DNA of 5,223 nt from Lachnospiraceae bacterium (GTDB lineage: Bacteria; Bacillota; Clostridia; Lachnospirales; Lachnospiraceae): the NCBI GenBank assembly GCA_021200345.1, contig JAJQGR010000048.1:1-5223 (forward strand), read 5' to 3'. Made by a program: the position numbers and the translations under genes. A model generated the notes under the pieces. That model had not been told where the DNA came from and did no database searches. It saw nothing but the letters and a program-made list of their open reading frames with translations. Shown here one piece after another: positions 1 to 5,223 of the stretch (its first letter is position 1; each line of letters opens with the position of its first letter).

Positions 1-324
1 ACGTAACGGGCCCGGAGTATTGTTACCCGGTTTGGTATGAGGGTGCGGCTGGGGCTGATCAGCTTTGATGCTGGCCAGGAGGTCTTCCTGGGACGGGATT
101 TTGCCCAGGCCAAGCCTTACAGCGAGGAGACGGCGAACACCATTGATGAGGAGGTCCGCGCCATTGTCAGAGAGTGCTACTCGAAGGCCAGGGAGATTAT
201 TCTGCAGCATGAGGATATTCTGCACAGCTGCGCGTCGCTTCTTCTTGAGAAAGAGCGCATTACCCGCGAGGAGTTCGAAGCGTTGTGGCCAAAGCAGCCC
301 AAGATTGAAACAACAGCAATATAG
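1..324 (+). pseudogene. ftsH: C-terminal fragment of FtsH-type ATP-dependent zinc metalloprotease, interrupted frame
   Basis: FtsH is a membrane-anchored AAA+ protease that degrades misfolded membrane proteins and short-lived regulators; this is only the end of its M41 peptidase domain. The frame reads RARSIVTRFGM just before and through the ATG at 37, then LGLISF, a GRDF segment, and the YSEETANTIDEEVRAIV and EKERITREEFEALW stretches. These are the typical helical C-terminus of FtsH. The AAA ATPase, the HEXXH zinc site and the membrane segments would lie upstream. FtsH similarity extends back past ATG 37 to codon 7, and codon 4-6 in the same frame is TAA. The 95-aa ORF from ATG 37 is therefore not a natural gene start, and I see no ribosome binding site for it. 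The MRVRLG junction also departs from the usual GMSDKLG-like sequence. The gene ends at TAG 322-324. It is either a nonsense-mutated or eroded copy, or a sequence error near the window edge (for example CAA read as TAA). Family assignment is firm; broken status is moderately sure. Confidence 0.75.
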
Positions 325-353
325 ACAAATATTTACAGGCAAAATATACAAAA

Positions 354-385
354 TTGAAAAATAAAATTTATTATATTTGTATAAT
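354..385 (+). promoter_or_regulatory. Weak candidate promoter in the ftsH downstream region
   Basis: A perfect TATAAT lies at 380-385, and a TTGAAA -35-like hexamer lies at 354-359. The spacer is 20 nt, longer than the usual 16-18, and the region is so AT-rich that a TATAAT by chance is plausible. If real, transcription would start near 392 and run into the terminator at 485-516, giving a transcript of about 120 nt. Low confidence. Confidence 0.25.
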
Positions 386-400
386 TTTGGAGTAGACGAA

Positions 401-438
401 ATTGGGGACCTATGTTATTATTCCATTGTAACCCCAAT
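401..438 (+). other. Inverted repeat / possible RNA hairpin
   Basis: ATTGGGG (401-407) and CCCCAAT (432-438) are perfect 7-bp reverse complements separated by 24 nt. The G/C runs stand out in a stretch that is otherwise mostly A and T. The loop is long, and no clean run of T follows directly, so it is not a convincing terminator. It could fold in a short transcript made from the promoter-like site upstream. If the small ORF at 412 is translated, the 5' arm would also hold its only possible Shine-Dalgarno bases (GGGGA, 404-408). Confidence 0.35.
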
Positions 439-486
439 ACATTTTATAGTTTTTTGCTATACCCCATAAGAAAATACCTTCTCTAA
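412..486 (+). CDS. Possible 24-codon small ORF (unproven)
   Basis: ATG at 412 opens a frame of 24 codons that ends at TAA 484-486, overlapping by two bases the first stem bases of the intrinsic terminator. The peptide would begin MLLFHCNPN and end YPIRKYLL. It is rich in Leu, Phe and Tyr with a basic patch near its C-terminus, the style of a small membrane-active or leader peptide. A GGGGA at 404-408 is close upstream but poorly spaced. In AT-rich DNA such short ORFs arise by chance, and I recognise no family. It is listed because it sits between a promoter-like site and a strong terminator, with nothing else to explain that terminator's distance of 160 nt from ftsH. Confidence 0.15.
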   Translation: MLLFHCNPNTFYSFLLYPIRKYLL

Positions 487-516
487 AAGACAGCGGCAAC
501 GCTGTCTTTTACTTTT
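485..516 (+). terminator. Strong intrinsic terminator
   Basis: A perfect 11-bp stem is formed by AAAAGACAGCG (485-495) and CGCTGTCTTTT (500-510). The loop is GCAA, a stable GNRA tetraloop. The 3' arm ends in four T, followed by AC and four more T (513-516). This is a classic rho-independent terminator for + strand transcription. The A-run on the 5' arm means it could also work weakly on the - strand. It separates the ftsH side from the glycosidase operon. Because it lies 160 nt past the ftsH stop, it may end either the ftsH transcript or a separate short transcript. Confidence 0.88.
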
Positions 517-539
517 CAGAAAAATATCCGCTGCTGATC

Positions 540-553
540 AAAAAACGCTGTCA
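540..553 (+). promoter_or_regulatory. Candidate cre (CcpA) site
   Basis: AAAAAACGCTGTCA matches the catabolite-responsive consensus TGWAANCGNTNWCA at every position except the first two. It lies about 40 bases upstream of the -10 of the glycosidase gene. A CcpA site would fit a carbohydrate-utilisation operon. The location, upstream of rather than over the promoter, is not typical for simple repression. The left half is just an A-run, so only the CGCTGTCA half is informative. This is inference from a consensus match. Confidence 0.3.
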
Positions 554-570
554 AAACGCAAAATTTTCCC

Positions 571-597
571 TTGCGCATTCCCGGTGAATATTATAAT
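571..597 (+). promoter_or_regulatory. Probable promoter of the glycosidase-kinase-regulator operon
   Basis: A perfect TATAAT (592-597) lies 43 bases before the glycosidase start codon. The best -35 is TTGCGC (571-576), a poor match with a short 15-nt spacer. This suggests a weak or activator-dependent sigma-A promoter, as expected for a regulated sugar operon. Transcription would begin near 604, giving a leader of roughly 37 nt. The -10 sits inside a perfect 14-bp palindrome (587-600), and CGCAA/TTGCG (557-561 and 571-575) form an inverted repeat around the -35. Either could be an operator. Confidence 0.5.
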
Positions 598-626
598 ATT
601 TTTTATATCTATGCTCATTACTTGAT

Positions 627-631
627 AAGGA
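627..631 (+). promoter_or_regulatory. Ribosome binding site of the GH13 gene
   Basis: AAGGA, 9 nt before the ATG at 641, supports that start over the in-frame ATG at 653. A 4-codon ORF (611-625, ATG to TGA) lies just before it and is probably chance. Confidence 0.7.
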
Positions 632-640
632 AACTGGCTT

Positions 641-2746
641 ATGGCTTTCAGAATGCAAAAATGGTTTGAGAAAAACAAACAGTATATTACACAGATGCGC
701 CCTGTTCTGAACAGGGAAGCTCTTTTTAGCGATACCAGCGGGGAATATGTGATTCCACCCTGTCCGGCATCGGGACAGGAGATCACCATTCGCTTCCGCA
801 CGGCGGCCTGTAATGTGGATCAGGTGTATGCTGTGATTGAGGGGGAACGGCTGGAGATGACCTGTGCCGAACATGGACAGGAGTTTGATTTTTATGAATT
901 AAAGTACTGGCTGGGCAGCGGGATGATTACCTACTACTTTGAGATAAGGGAGGGTCATGTTCGCGGATACTATGATGTCAGGGGACTGGTAAGGGAGGCG
1001 GATCCGAAGGCATATTTCAGGGTGAAGCCCGATTTTCTGGTTCCTGAATGGGCAAAAGGAGCGGTGATGTACCAGATCTTCGTGGACCGCTTTTGTAGTG
1101 GAAATCCGGACAACGATGTGCTCAGCGGAGAGTATTTTTATATTGACCGGCACAGCCAGCGGATTGAGGACTGGGACAAAACGCCGGACGTCATGGACGT
1201 AGGGAATTTTTATGGAGGAGACCTGCAGGGAATTTGGGACAAGCTGGATTATCTTAAGGACCTGGGAGTGGAGGTGCTGTATTTAAGTCCGGTTTTTGTC
1301 TCTCCCTCCAATCATAAATATGATATCCAGGACTATGACCATGTGGATCCTCACTATACCGTGATTGCGGAGGAAAAGGGGGATCTTCTGGAAAGCTGGC
1401 AGAGGGAGAATACCGGCGCGACGAAATATATCAACCGGGTGACCAATCCTCAAAATCTGGAGGCTTCCAACTTATTTTTTGCTGATTTTGTAAGAGAAGT
1501 ACATAAAAGAGGAATGAAAGTCATTCTGGATGGCGTATTCAATCATTGCGGTTCTTTTAATAAATGGCTGGACAGAGAGTGCATCTATGGGAAAGAGCAG
1601 GGCTATGAGCCAGGGGCTTATGTGTCCGCGGACAGTCCCTATCGGCACTTTTTCAGCTTCCACTCTGATCAGCTGTGGCCCCATAACGGTTCCTACGAGG
1701 GCTGGTGGGGATACGACACGCTGCCCAAGTTAAATTATGAGGAGAGCCGGGAACTGGAGGAATATATCCTTCAGGTGGGACGCAAATGGGTGTCTGAGCC
1801 CTACAACGTGGATGGCTGGCGTCTGGATGTGGCGGCGGACCTGGGGCATTCGGATGAGTACAATCATACTTTCTGGAAGAAATTCCGGAAGGCGGTGAAG
1901 GAGGCGAACCCCAATGCGCTGATTCTGGCGGAGCACTACGGTGACTGTGATCAGTGGCTTCAGGGCGATGAGTGGGACAGCGTCATGAATTATGACAGCT
2001 TTATGGAGCCGCTGCCCTGGTTTTTGACCGGCATGGAAAAGCACAGTGATGATTTCCGGCCGGAGATGATTGGCGACGTGGACGCTTTCTGGAAGTCCAT
2101 GGCGAAGCTCTACGGCGATATGGCCAGTGGTCTGGTGGCTATGAATGAGCTGTCCAATCATGACCATTCCCGCTTCCTGACCCGGACAAACCATAAGGTA
2201 GGCCGGATTGATACCATGGGAGCGGCTGCCGCGGGCGAGGGTGTGAGTAAAGTGGTGATGCGGGAGGCGGTAGCCATTCAGATGACCTGGCCGGGGGCGC
2301 CCACGGTCTATTACGGCGATGAGGCCGGTGTGTGCGGCTTTACGGATCCGGACAACAGGAGAACCTATCCCTGGGGACATGAAGACCGGGAGATGATTCG
2401 GTTTCATAAAGAGATGATCCGCATCCATAAGGAGAATCAGGAGTTAAAAACCGGCTGCCTGAAACGCCTGAATGATGATAAGGAGTATCTGGTCTACGGT
2501 CGTTTTGATTCCAAGGGCGCCACGGCGGTGCTGGTGAATCACTCCAGGGAAGCCCATGAGCGCACCGCGGCGGTCTGGCAGCTGGGGCTACCCCGTCAGT
2601 GTGTGATGGAGCGGATTATGCTGACCTCTGAGGATGGATTTACCACACAGCGGGAGCATATGCTGGTGGAGAACGGAGAGGTGCGGGCCTGGATGCCTCC
2701 CTATTCCGTGATGGTGCTGAAAGCGGAGCCGGTAAACGCCGGGTGA
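641..2746 (+). CDS. GH13 alpha-glycosidase (neopullulanase/cyclomaltodextrinase type), cytoplasmic
   Basis: This retaining glycoside hydrolase likely cleaves alpha-1,4 (perhaps also alpha-1,6) bonds in maltodextrins, cyclodextrins or pullulan fragments. It has 701 aa. Residues about 25-125 form a beta-rich N-terminal domain like those of neopullulanases. The (beta/alpha)8 barrel starts at YQIFVDRF (144-151), and a beta C-terminal domain begins near 605. The conserved GH13 regions are all visible: DGVFNH (297-302), LPKLN (361-365), GWRLD with nucleophile Asp396, LAEH with acid/base Glu431, SNHD with transition-state stabiliser Asp508, and the PTVYYGDEAG stretch near 554-563. It should be active. 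There is no signal peptide, so it acts inside the cell on imported oligosaccharides. Residues about 241-275, between the third barrel strand and DGVFNH, are an insertion relative to classical neopullulanases. It is the first gene of the apparent operon, 29 nt before the kinase. The family is certain; exact substrate and subfamily cannot be read from sequence, and I assign no symbol. Confidence 0.93.
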   Translation: MAFRMQKWFEKNKQYITQMRPVLNREALFSDTSGEYVIPPCPASGQEITIRFRTAACNVDQVYAVIEGERLEMTCAEHGQEFDFYELKYWLGSGMITYYFEIREGHVRGYYDVRGLVREADPKAYFRVKPDFLVPEWAKGAVMYQIFVDRFCSGNPDNDVLSGEYFYIDRHSQRIEDWDKTPDVMDVGNFYGGDLQGIWDKLDYLKDLGVEVLYLSPVFVSPSNHKYDIQDYDHVDPHYTVIAEEKGDLLESWQRENTGATKYINRVTNPQNLEASNLFFADFVREVHKRGMKVILDGVFNHCGSFNKWLDRECIYGKEQGYEPGAYVSADSPYRHFFSFHSDQLWPHNGSYEGWWGYDTLPKLNYEESRELEEYILQVGRKWVSEPYNVDGWRLDVAADLGHSDEYNHTFWKKFRKAVKEANPNALILAEHYGDCDQWLQGDEWDSVMNYDSFMEPLPWFLTGMEKHSDDFRPEMIGDVDAFWKSMAKLYGDMASGLVAMNELSNHDHSRFLTRTNHKVGRIDTMGAAAAGEGVSKVVMREAVAIQMTWPGAPTVYYGDEAGVCGFTDPDNRRTYPWGHEDREMIRFHKEMIRIHKENQELKTGCLKRLNDDKEYLVYGRFDSKGATAVLVNHSREAHERTAAVWQLGLPRQCVMERIMLTSEDGFTTQREHMLVENGEVRAWMPPYSVMVLKAEPVNAG

Positions 2747-2757
2747 GCATCGGCTCC
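2725..2757 (+). other. Inverted repeat across the GH13 stop codon
   Basis: GGAGCCG (2725-2731) and CGGCTCC (2751-2757) are perfect 7-bp reverse complements, with the GH13 stop codon (2744-2746) in the 19-nt loop. A competing 5-bp pair, CCGGG/CCCGG (2739-2743 and 2756-2760), overlaps it. No T-run follows, so it is not a terminator. It ends 7 nt before the kinase ribosome binding site, and could protect the upstream message or moderate kinase translation. Confidence 0.4.
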
Positions 2758-2764
2758 CGGGAGA

Positions 2765-2770
2765 GAGGAG
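2765..2770 (+). promoter_or_regulatory. Ribosome binding site that decides the kinase start
   Basis: GAGGAG ends 5 nt before ATG 2776, giving a protein that begins MNKMPRTFQRQ just before the first membrane helix, as is usual for this family. The longer reading from GTG 2743, which overlaps the GH13 stop as GTGA, has no well-placed Shine-Dalgarno and would add 11 uncharacteristic residues. Confidence 0.8.
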
Positions 2771-2775
2771 CGTAT

Positions 2776-4542
2776 ATGAATAAGATGCCCAGAACCTTTC
2801 AGAGACAGCTGCTGCTGTACAATCTGCTGATTACTGTATGCATTGCGGCGGTGGTCAGTTTTTACAATTATCATTCTTACAAGAGCGAGCTGATCAGCAC
2901 GCAGACCCGGGAAAGTCTGGACAGGATAGAGGAGCTTTCGGAAAATACGGAGACTGCCTATAATGACCTGGTCAATATTATGCTCAACTGTATGGAGAGG
3001 AAAACGCTGTTTTCCAATGTGACCTTTGCCAATTACCGGGGAGGCTACTCTGACGCGGAGGCCAGTGTGGCCGCGGCGGCAAGCCTGGAGAATTTATGCG
3101 CTCTTTCCGGATACAGATCTTATATCTATAAGCTTACCCTTTACAATCAAGGCTATCTGCTTCAGACAGGGGCGGGAAGCAGCGCCCTGTCGGATCCGGA
3201 GCAGATCATGGACGCGGAGTGGTTTGACGAGCTGCTGCATCGCACCCAGGGGCAGTATCAGCCGACGCTCGTCAAAAATCCTTTTTCCAGGGGAAGCGTC
3301 GGGACGCCGGATCTTTTAGTGATCGTCCGTCCGTTAAAAAGTACAGAACAGGAAGATGTCTGGATTTTCCTGGCCATATCGCCCCGTCTTTTTTCAGACA
3401 GCCTGAATTCCCTGCCGGATGACAGTATTGCCTACGCTGTGACCGCCCAGGGGGAAATCATATCTTCGGTCAATCCGCTGGAGGAGGATATTTCACCGCT
3501 GGTGCAGACGCTGCTGGCGCAGGAAGACGGGGAAGGAAGTCTTTCTGTGTCGATTCAGGATATGGACTGTATTGTGTCCTGGAAGCGTCAGCCAGTCAGT
3601 GGCTTTCTTTGCTTTGAGATTCTGCCAAAGTCTGAAATCCGAACGGAGTTTAATATACTGTTAAGTACCGTGGGAGTGACTTCTCTGTGCTGCATTCTGG
3701 TGGGAGTTTTTATGTCGGTGTTTCTGTCCAGAAAGCTGGCCATACCGGTCTCAAAGGTGACAAACCGGCTGTGGCAGATTTCTCAGGGAGATTTTTCTTA
3801 CGATGAGAGCATAGAGGGAACAGATGAAATCGGCTTTATCGGGCATCAGATCAACCAGATGTCCTCCCGGATTTCCGGGCTTTTGGAGAGCAGGGTCCGG
3901 GATGAGCGGGAAAAGAAGGACATGGAGATTAAAATGCTGCAGGCCCAGGTCAATCCGCATTTCCTTTACAATACGCTGGATTCCATTAAGTGGATCGCTG
4001 TCATGCAGAACAATACGGGCATTGTGCAGATGACAACGGCGCTCTCTTCTCTTCTGAAAAATATGGCGAAGGGGTTTAACGAGAAAGTCACGCTGCGCCA
4101 GGAACTGGATTTCCTGGAAAACTATATTATCATTGAAAAGATCCGCTATATCGAACTGTTCGATGTGGAAACAGTGGTGCCGGAGGAGCTATATGAGGCG
4201 AAAATCATCAAGCTGACGCTGCAGCCGATTGTGGAAAACGCTATTTTCAGCGGTATTGAGCCCAGCGGAAGATTTGGACTGATTCGTATTGAGGCGGCGC
4301 AGAAGGAAGGAAAGCTGATCGTGACTGTGCGGGATAACGGCGTCGGGATTGAGGAAGAGAAGCTCTCCACTATTCTGACGGATACAACCCGGGTCAGCGG
4401 GAGCGGAATGAGCGGCATTGGCCTGCCTAATCTGGATCGGAGATTTAAGCTGGTATATGGCGAGGAATATGGGTTGTCCATTGAGAGCGAACCGGACAGC
4501 TATACGCTGGTAACCATTACCGCGCCTTTGGAGTATGAATGA
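2776..4542 (+). CDS. YesM-type membrane sensor histidine kinase
   Basis: This membrane kinase detects an extracellular cue and phosphorylates the response regulator encoded next to it. It has 588 aa, normal for the class. A first membrane helix lies at about 12-31. An extracellular sensor region follows (32-292), probably Cache-like, but I cannot assign its ligand. The second helix is at 294-317, a HAMP linker at about 318-370, then a short charged coiled coil (361-388). The HisKA_5 (His_kinase) motif QVNPHFLYNTLDS has phospho-acceptor His395. The HATPase domain shows QPIVENAI with Asn488, DNGVGI (520-525) and GIGLPN (547-552). One oddity is that the N-box reads ENAIFSGIEP, with Ser where family members usually have His (ENAIxHG). 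The start is ATG 2776, set by its ribosome binding site. It follows the GH13 gene by 29 nt and precedes the regulator by 10 nt. Such pairs usually control sugar ABC transporters and glycosidases, which fits its neighbour. The class is certain; the signal is unknown. Confidence 0.93.
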   Translation: MNKMPRTFQRQLLLYNLLITVCIAAVVSFYNYHSYKSELISTQTRESLDRIEELSENTETAYNDLVNIMLNCMERKTLFSNVTFANYRGGYSDAEASVAAAASLENLCALSGYRSYIYKLTLYNQGYLLQTGAGSSALSDPEQIMDAEWFDELLHRTQGQYQPTLVKNPFSRGSVGTPDLLVIVRPLKSTEQEDVWIFLAISPRLFSDSLNSLPDDSIAYAVTAQGEIISSVNPLEEDISPLVQTLLAQEDGEGSLSVSIQDMDCIVSWKRQPVSGFLCFEILPKSEIRTEFNILLSTVGVTSLCCILVGVFMSVFLSRKLAIPVSKVTNRLWQISQGDFSYDESIEGTDEIGFIGHQINQMSSRISGLLESRVRDEREKKDMEIKMLQAQVNPHFLYNTLDSIKWIAVMQNNTGIVQMTTALSSLLKNMAKGFNEKVTLRQELDFLENYIIIEKIRYIELFDVETVVPEELYEAKIIKLTLQPIVENAIFSGIEPSGRFGLIRIEAAQKEGKLIVTVRDNGVGIEEEKLSTILTDTTRVSGSGMSGIGLPNLDRRFKLVYGEEYGLSIESEPDSYTLVTITAPLEYE

Positions 4543-4548
4543 AAGGGG
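4543..4548 (+). promoter_or_regulatory. Ribosome binding site that decides the response-regulator start
   Basis: AAGGGG lies 4 nt before ATG 4553. An in-frame ATG at 4535 overlaps the kinase stop by 8 nt (ATGAATGA) and would add MNERGK. It has only GGAG, 1 nt away, so it is the less likely start. The receiver beginning MYRIIIVDDEP is the usual form. Confidence 0.65.
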
Positions 4549-4552
4549 AAAA

Positions 4553-5223
4553 ATGTACCGGATTATTATTGTGGATGATGAACCTTTGATTCTGGCGGGA
4601 ATTACGTCGCTGATTGACTGGGAGGACCACGACTGTACCATTGTGGGAAAGGCTACCAACGGGCCGGCCGCGCTGGAATTAATCAAAAAGCTGCAGCCTG
4701 ATATTCTGATTACGGATATCCGGATGCCGGTGATGGACGGATTGGAACTGGTGGAGAAGTGCAGGGAGGAAGGCTTACATTTTTCTTTCCTGGTACTGAC
4801 CAATCTGGAGGAATTTGCCCTGGCCAGAAAGGCGCTTGGGCTGGGGGCCAGCGGTTATCTTGTCAAACTCAGCTTAAACGAGACAGAACTGCTGGAAGCT
4901 CTGGAACGGGCGAAAGCGGACTCTGACAGACGAAATCCCCGCCTGTCCGGCCGGGAGGGCCAGAGAAAAGCGGACAGTCCGGATCGCCAGGATTCATTTG
5001 CCGAGTATCTTTATCAGCGTTTTATCCTGAATTCGGAGCAGGCCAGGCTTGCCCGGGAGGAAATCCCGCGCTGCAGAAATATGATTTTTCTTCTTTTTCT
5101 GGTCAGACACGACAGCATAGATATTCTGCCACAGGAGGAAGAGGAAAGCATCCGTCATGTCAGTCCGCAGATTGTGGAAATTTTAAGAACGCTGTCCTCC
5201 CGGTTTTTTCAGGAAGCCAGTAT
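4553..5223 (+). CDS. YesN-type response regulator, 3' end outside the window
   Basis: This is the cognate partner of the kinase encoded just upstream; phosphorylation would switch its DNA binding. 223 codons are visible, open to the window edge. The receiver domain (about 1-120) begins MYRIIIVDDEP with acidic Asp8 and Asp9, then ILITDIRMPVMDGLEL with phospho-acceptor Asp55, switch Thr83 and conserved Lys105. Residues about 125-145 form a charged, Arg-rich linker, and 147-223 begin the variable middle region of YesN-type proteins (SFAEYLYQRFIL onward). The family usually has about 500 aa with a C-terminal AraC-type double helix-turn-helix, which would be beyond the edge; its presence is inferred. 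One oddity is that the usual Lys-Pro after beta-5 is Lys-Leu here (YLVKLSLNE), and the switch segment reads LTNLEEF rather than the common LSGYxDF. This suggests a distinct sub-branch rather than loss of function. It starts 10 nt after the kinase stop and is probably translated from the same message. Confidence 0.9.
   Translation, partial: MYRIIIVDDEPLILAGITSLIDWEDHDCTIVGKATNGPAALELIKKLQPDILITDIRMPVMDGLELVEKCREEGLHFSFLVLTNLEEFALARKALGLGASGYLVKLSLNETELLEALERAKADSDRRNPRLSGREGQRKADSPDRQDSFAEYLYQRFILNSEQARLAREEIPRCRNMIFLLFLVRHDSIDILPQEEEESIRHVSPQIVEILRTLSSRFFQEAS

Larger units (their letters stand above)
325..640. other. 316-bp AT-rich intergenic region
   Basis: This stretch separates the ftsH remnant from the glycosidase operon. 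Its left part (325-400) is extremely AT-rich and holds only the weak promoter-like element. The middle (401-516) holds the hairpin, the possible tiny ORF and the strong terminator. The right part (517-640) holds the cre-like site, the inverted repeats, the probable promoter and the ribosome binding site of the GH13 gene. I see no tRNA, riboswitch that I recognise, or mobile-element ends. Confidence 0.6.

Noticed and set aside
65..364. A 99-aa Arg-rich frame overlapping the ftsH remnant
   Set aside because: It is a +1 shadow of the FtsH frame; the FtsH frame carries the recognisable homology.
445..461. Small hairpin TATAG/CTATA around a T-run
   Set aside because: Only five A/T-rich pairs with a 7-nt loop; too weak to act as a terminator.
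489..533. Alternative pairing of terminator arm CAGCGG with CCGCTG (528-533) as an attenuator switch
   Set aside because: The pairing partner is downstream of the terminator, so the terminator would form first; the pairing is only six bases and the next gene has its own promoter.
1730..2428. A 232-aa open frame on the - strand inside the GH13 gene
   Set aside because: It lies wholly antisense to conserved GH13 catalytic motifs, has no ribosome binding site or recognisable domain, and is rich in His, Arg and Pro as expected for a shadow frame.
2743..2775. GTG start for the kinase overlapping the GH13 stop (GTGA)
   Set aside because: There is no well-placed Shine-Dalgarno, while ATG 2776 has GAGGAG 5 nt upstream and gives a normal N-terminus.
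4535..4552. ATG 4535 as the regulator start, overlapping the kinase stop
   Set aside because: The only upstream GGAG is 1 nt away, and the receiver normally starts at the MYRIIIVDDEP methionine.
4189..4803. A 204-aa open frame on the - strand across the kinase-regulator junction
   Set aside because: It is antisense to the HATPase domain and the receiver, both clearly real, and shows no family features.

Overview
The window looks like chromosomal DNA from a Gram-positive Clostridia-type bacterium, most likely of the Lachnospiraceae kind. The evidence is a YesM/YesN-type two-component pair, a leaderless intracellular GH13 alpha-glycosidase of a type common in gut Firmicutes, strong purine-rich ribosome binding sites, and AT-rich intergenic DNA between moderately GC-rich genes. 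This assignment is inferred from gene families and style, not from a marker gene.

Layout, all on the + strand. (1) 1-324: the C-terminal end of an FtsH-type ATP-dependent zinc metalloprotease. Its frame is interrupted by an in-frame TAA at 4-6, so as read it is a broken copy or carries an error. (2) 325-640: an AT-rich intergenic stretch. It holds a weak promoter-like element, a hairpin, a possible 24-codon ORF, a very good intrinsic terminator (485-516), a cre-like site, and a probable promoter for the next gene. (3) 641-2746: a complete 701-aa GH13 alpha-glycosidase (neopullulanase/cyclomaltodextrinase type) with all catalytic residues present. (4) 2776-4542: a complete 588-aa membrane sensor histidine kinase of the YesM (HisKA_5/HATPase) class. 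(5) 4553 to the window edge: the N-terminal 223 residues of a YesN-type response regulator, cut off before the expected AraC-type DNA-binding domain.

The last three genes are tightly packed (29-nt and 10-nt gaps, no terminator between them) and look like one operon. The inferred logic is that the kinase senses an extracellular signal, probably a carbohydrate or a carbohydrate-loaded binding protein. It would signal through the response regulator to control uptake and breakdown of alpha-glucans, with the GH13 enzyme cleaving imported maltodextrin- or pullulan-type oligosaccharides in the cytoplasm. A sugar ABC transporter would be expected nearby but is not in the window.

I found no CRISPR array, tRNA, rRNA, insertion sequence or clearly new system. 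The points most worth a second look are the interrupted ftsH, the possible small transcription unit ending at the 485-516 terminator, the noncanonical conserved positions in the kinase and regulator, and the insertion in the GH13 barrel.
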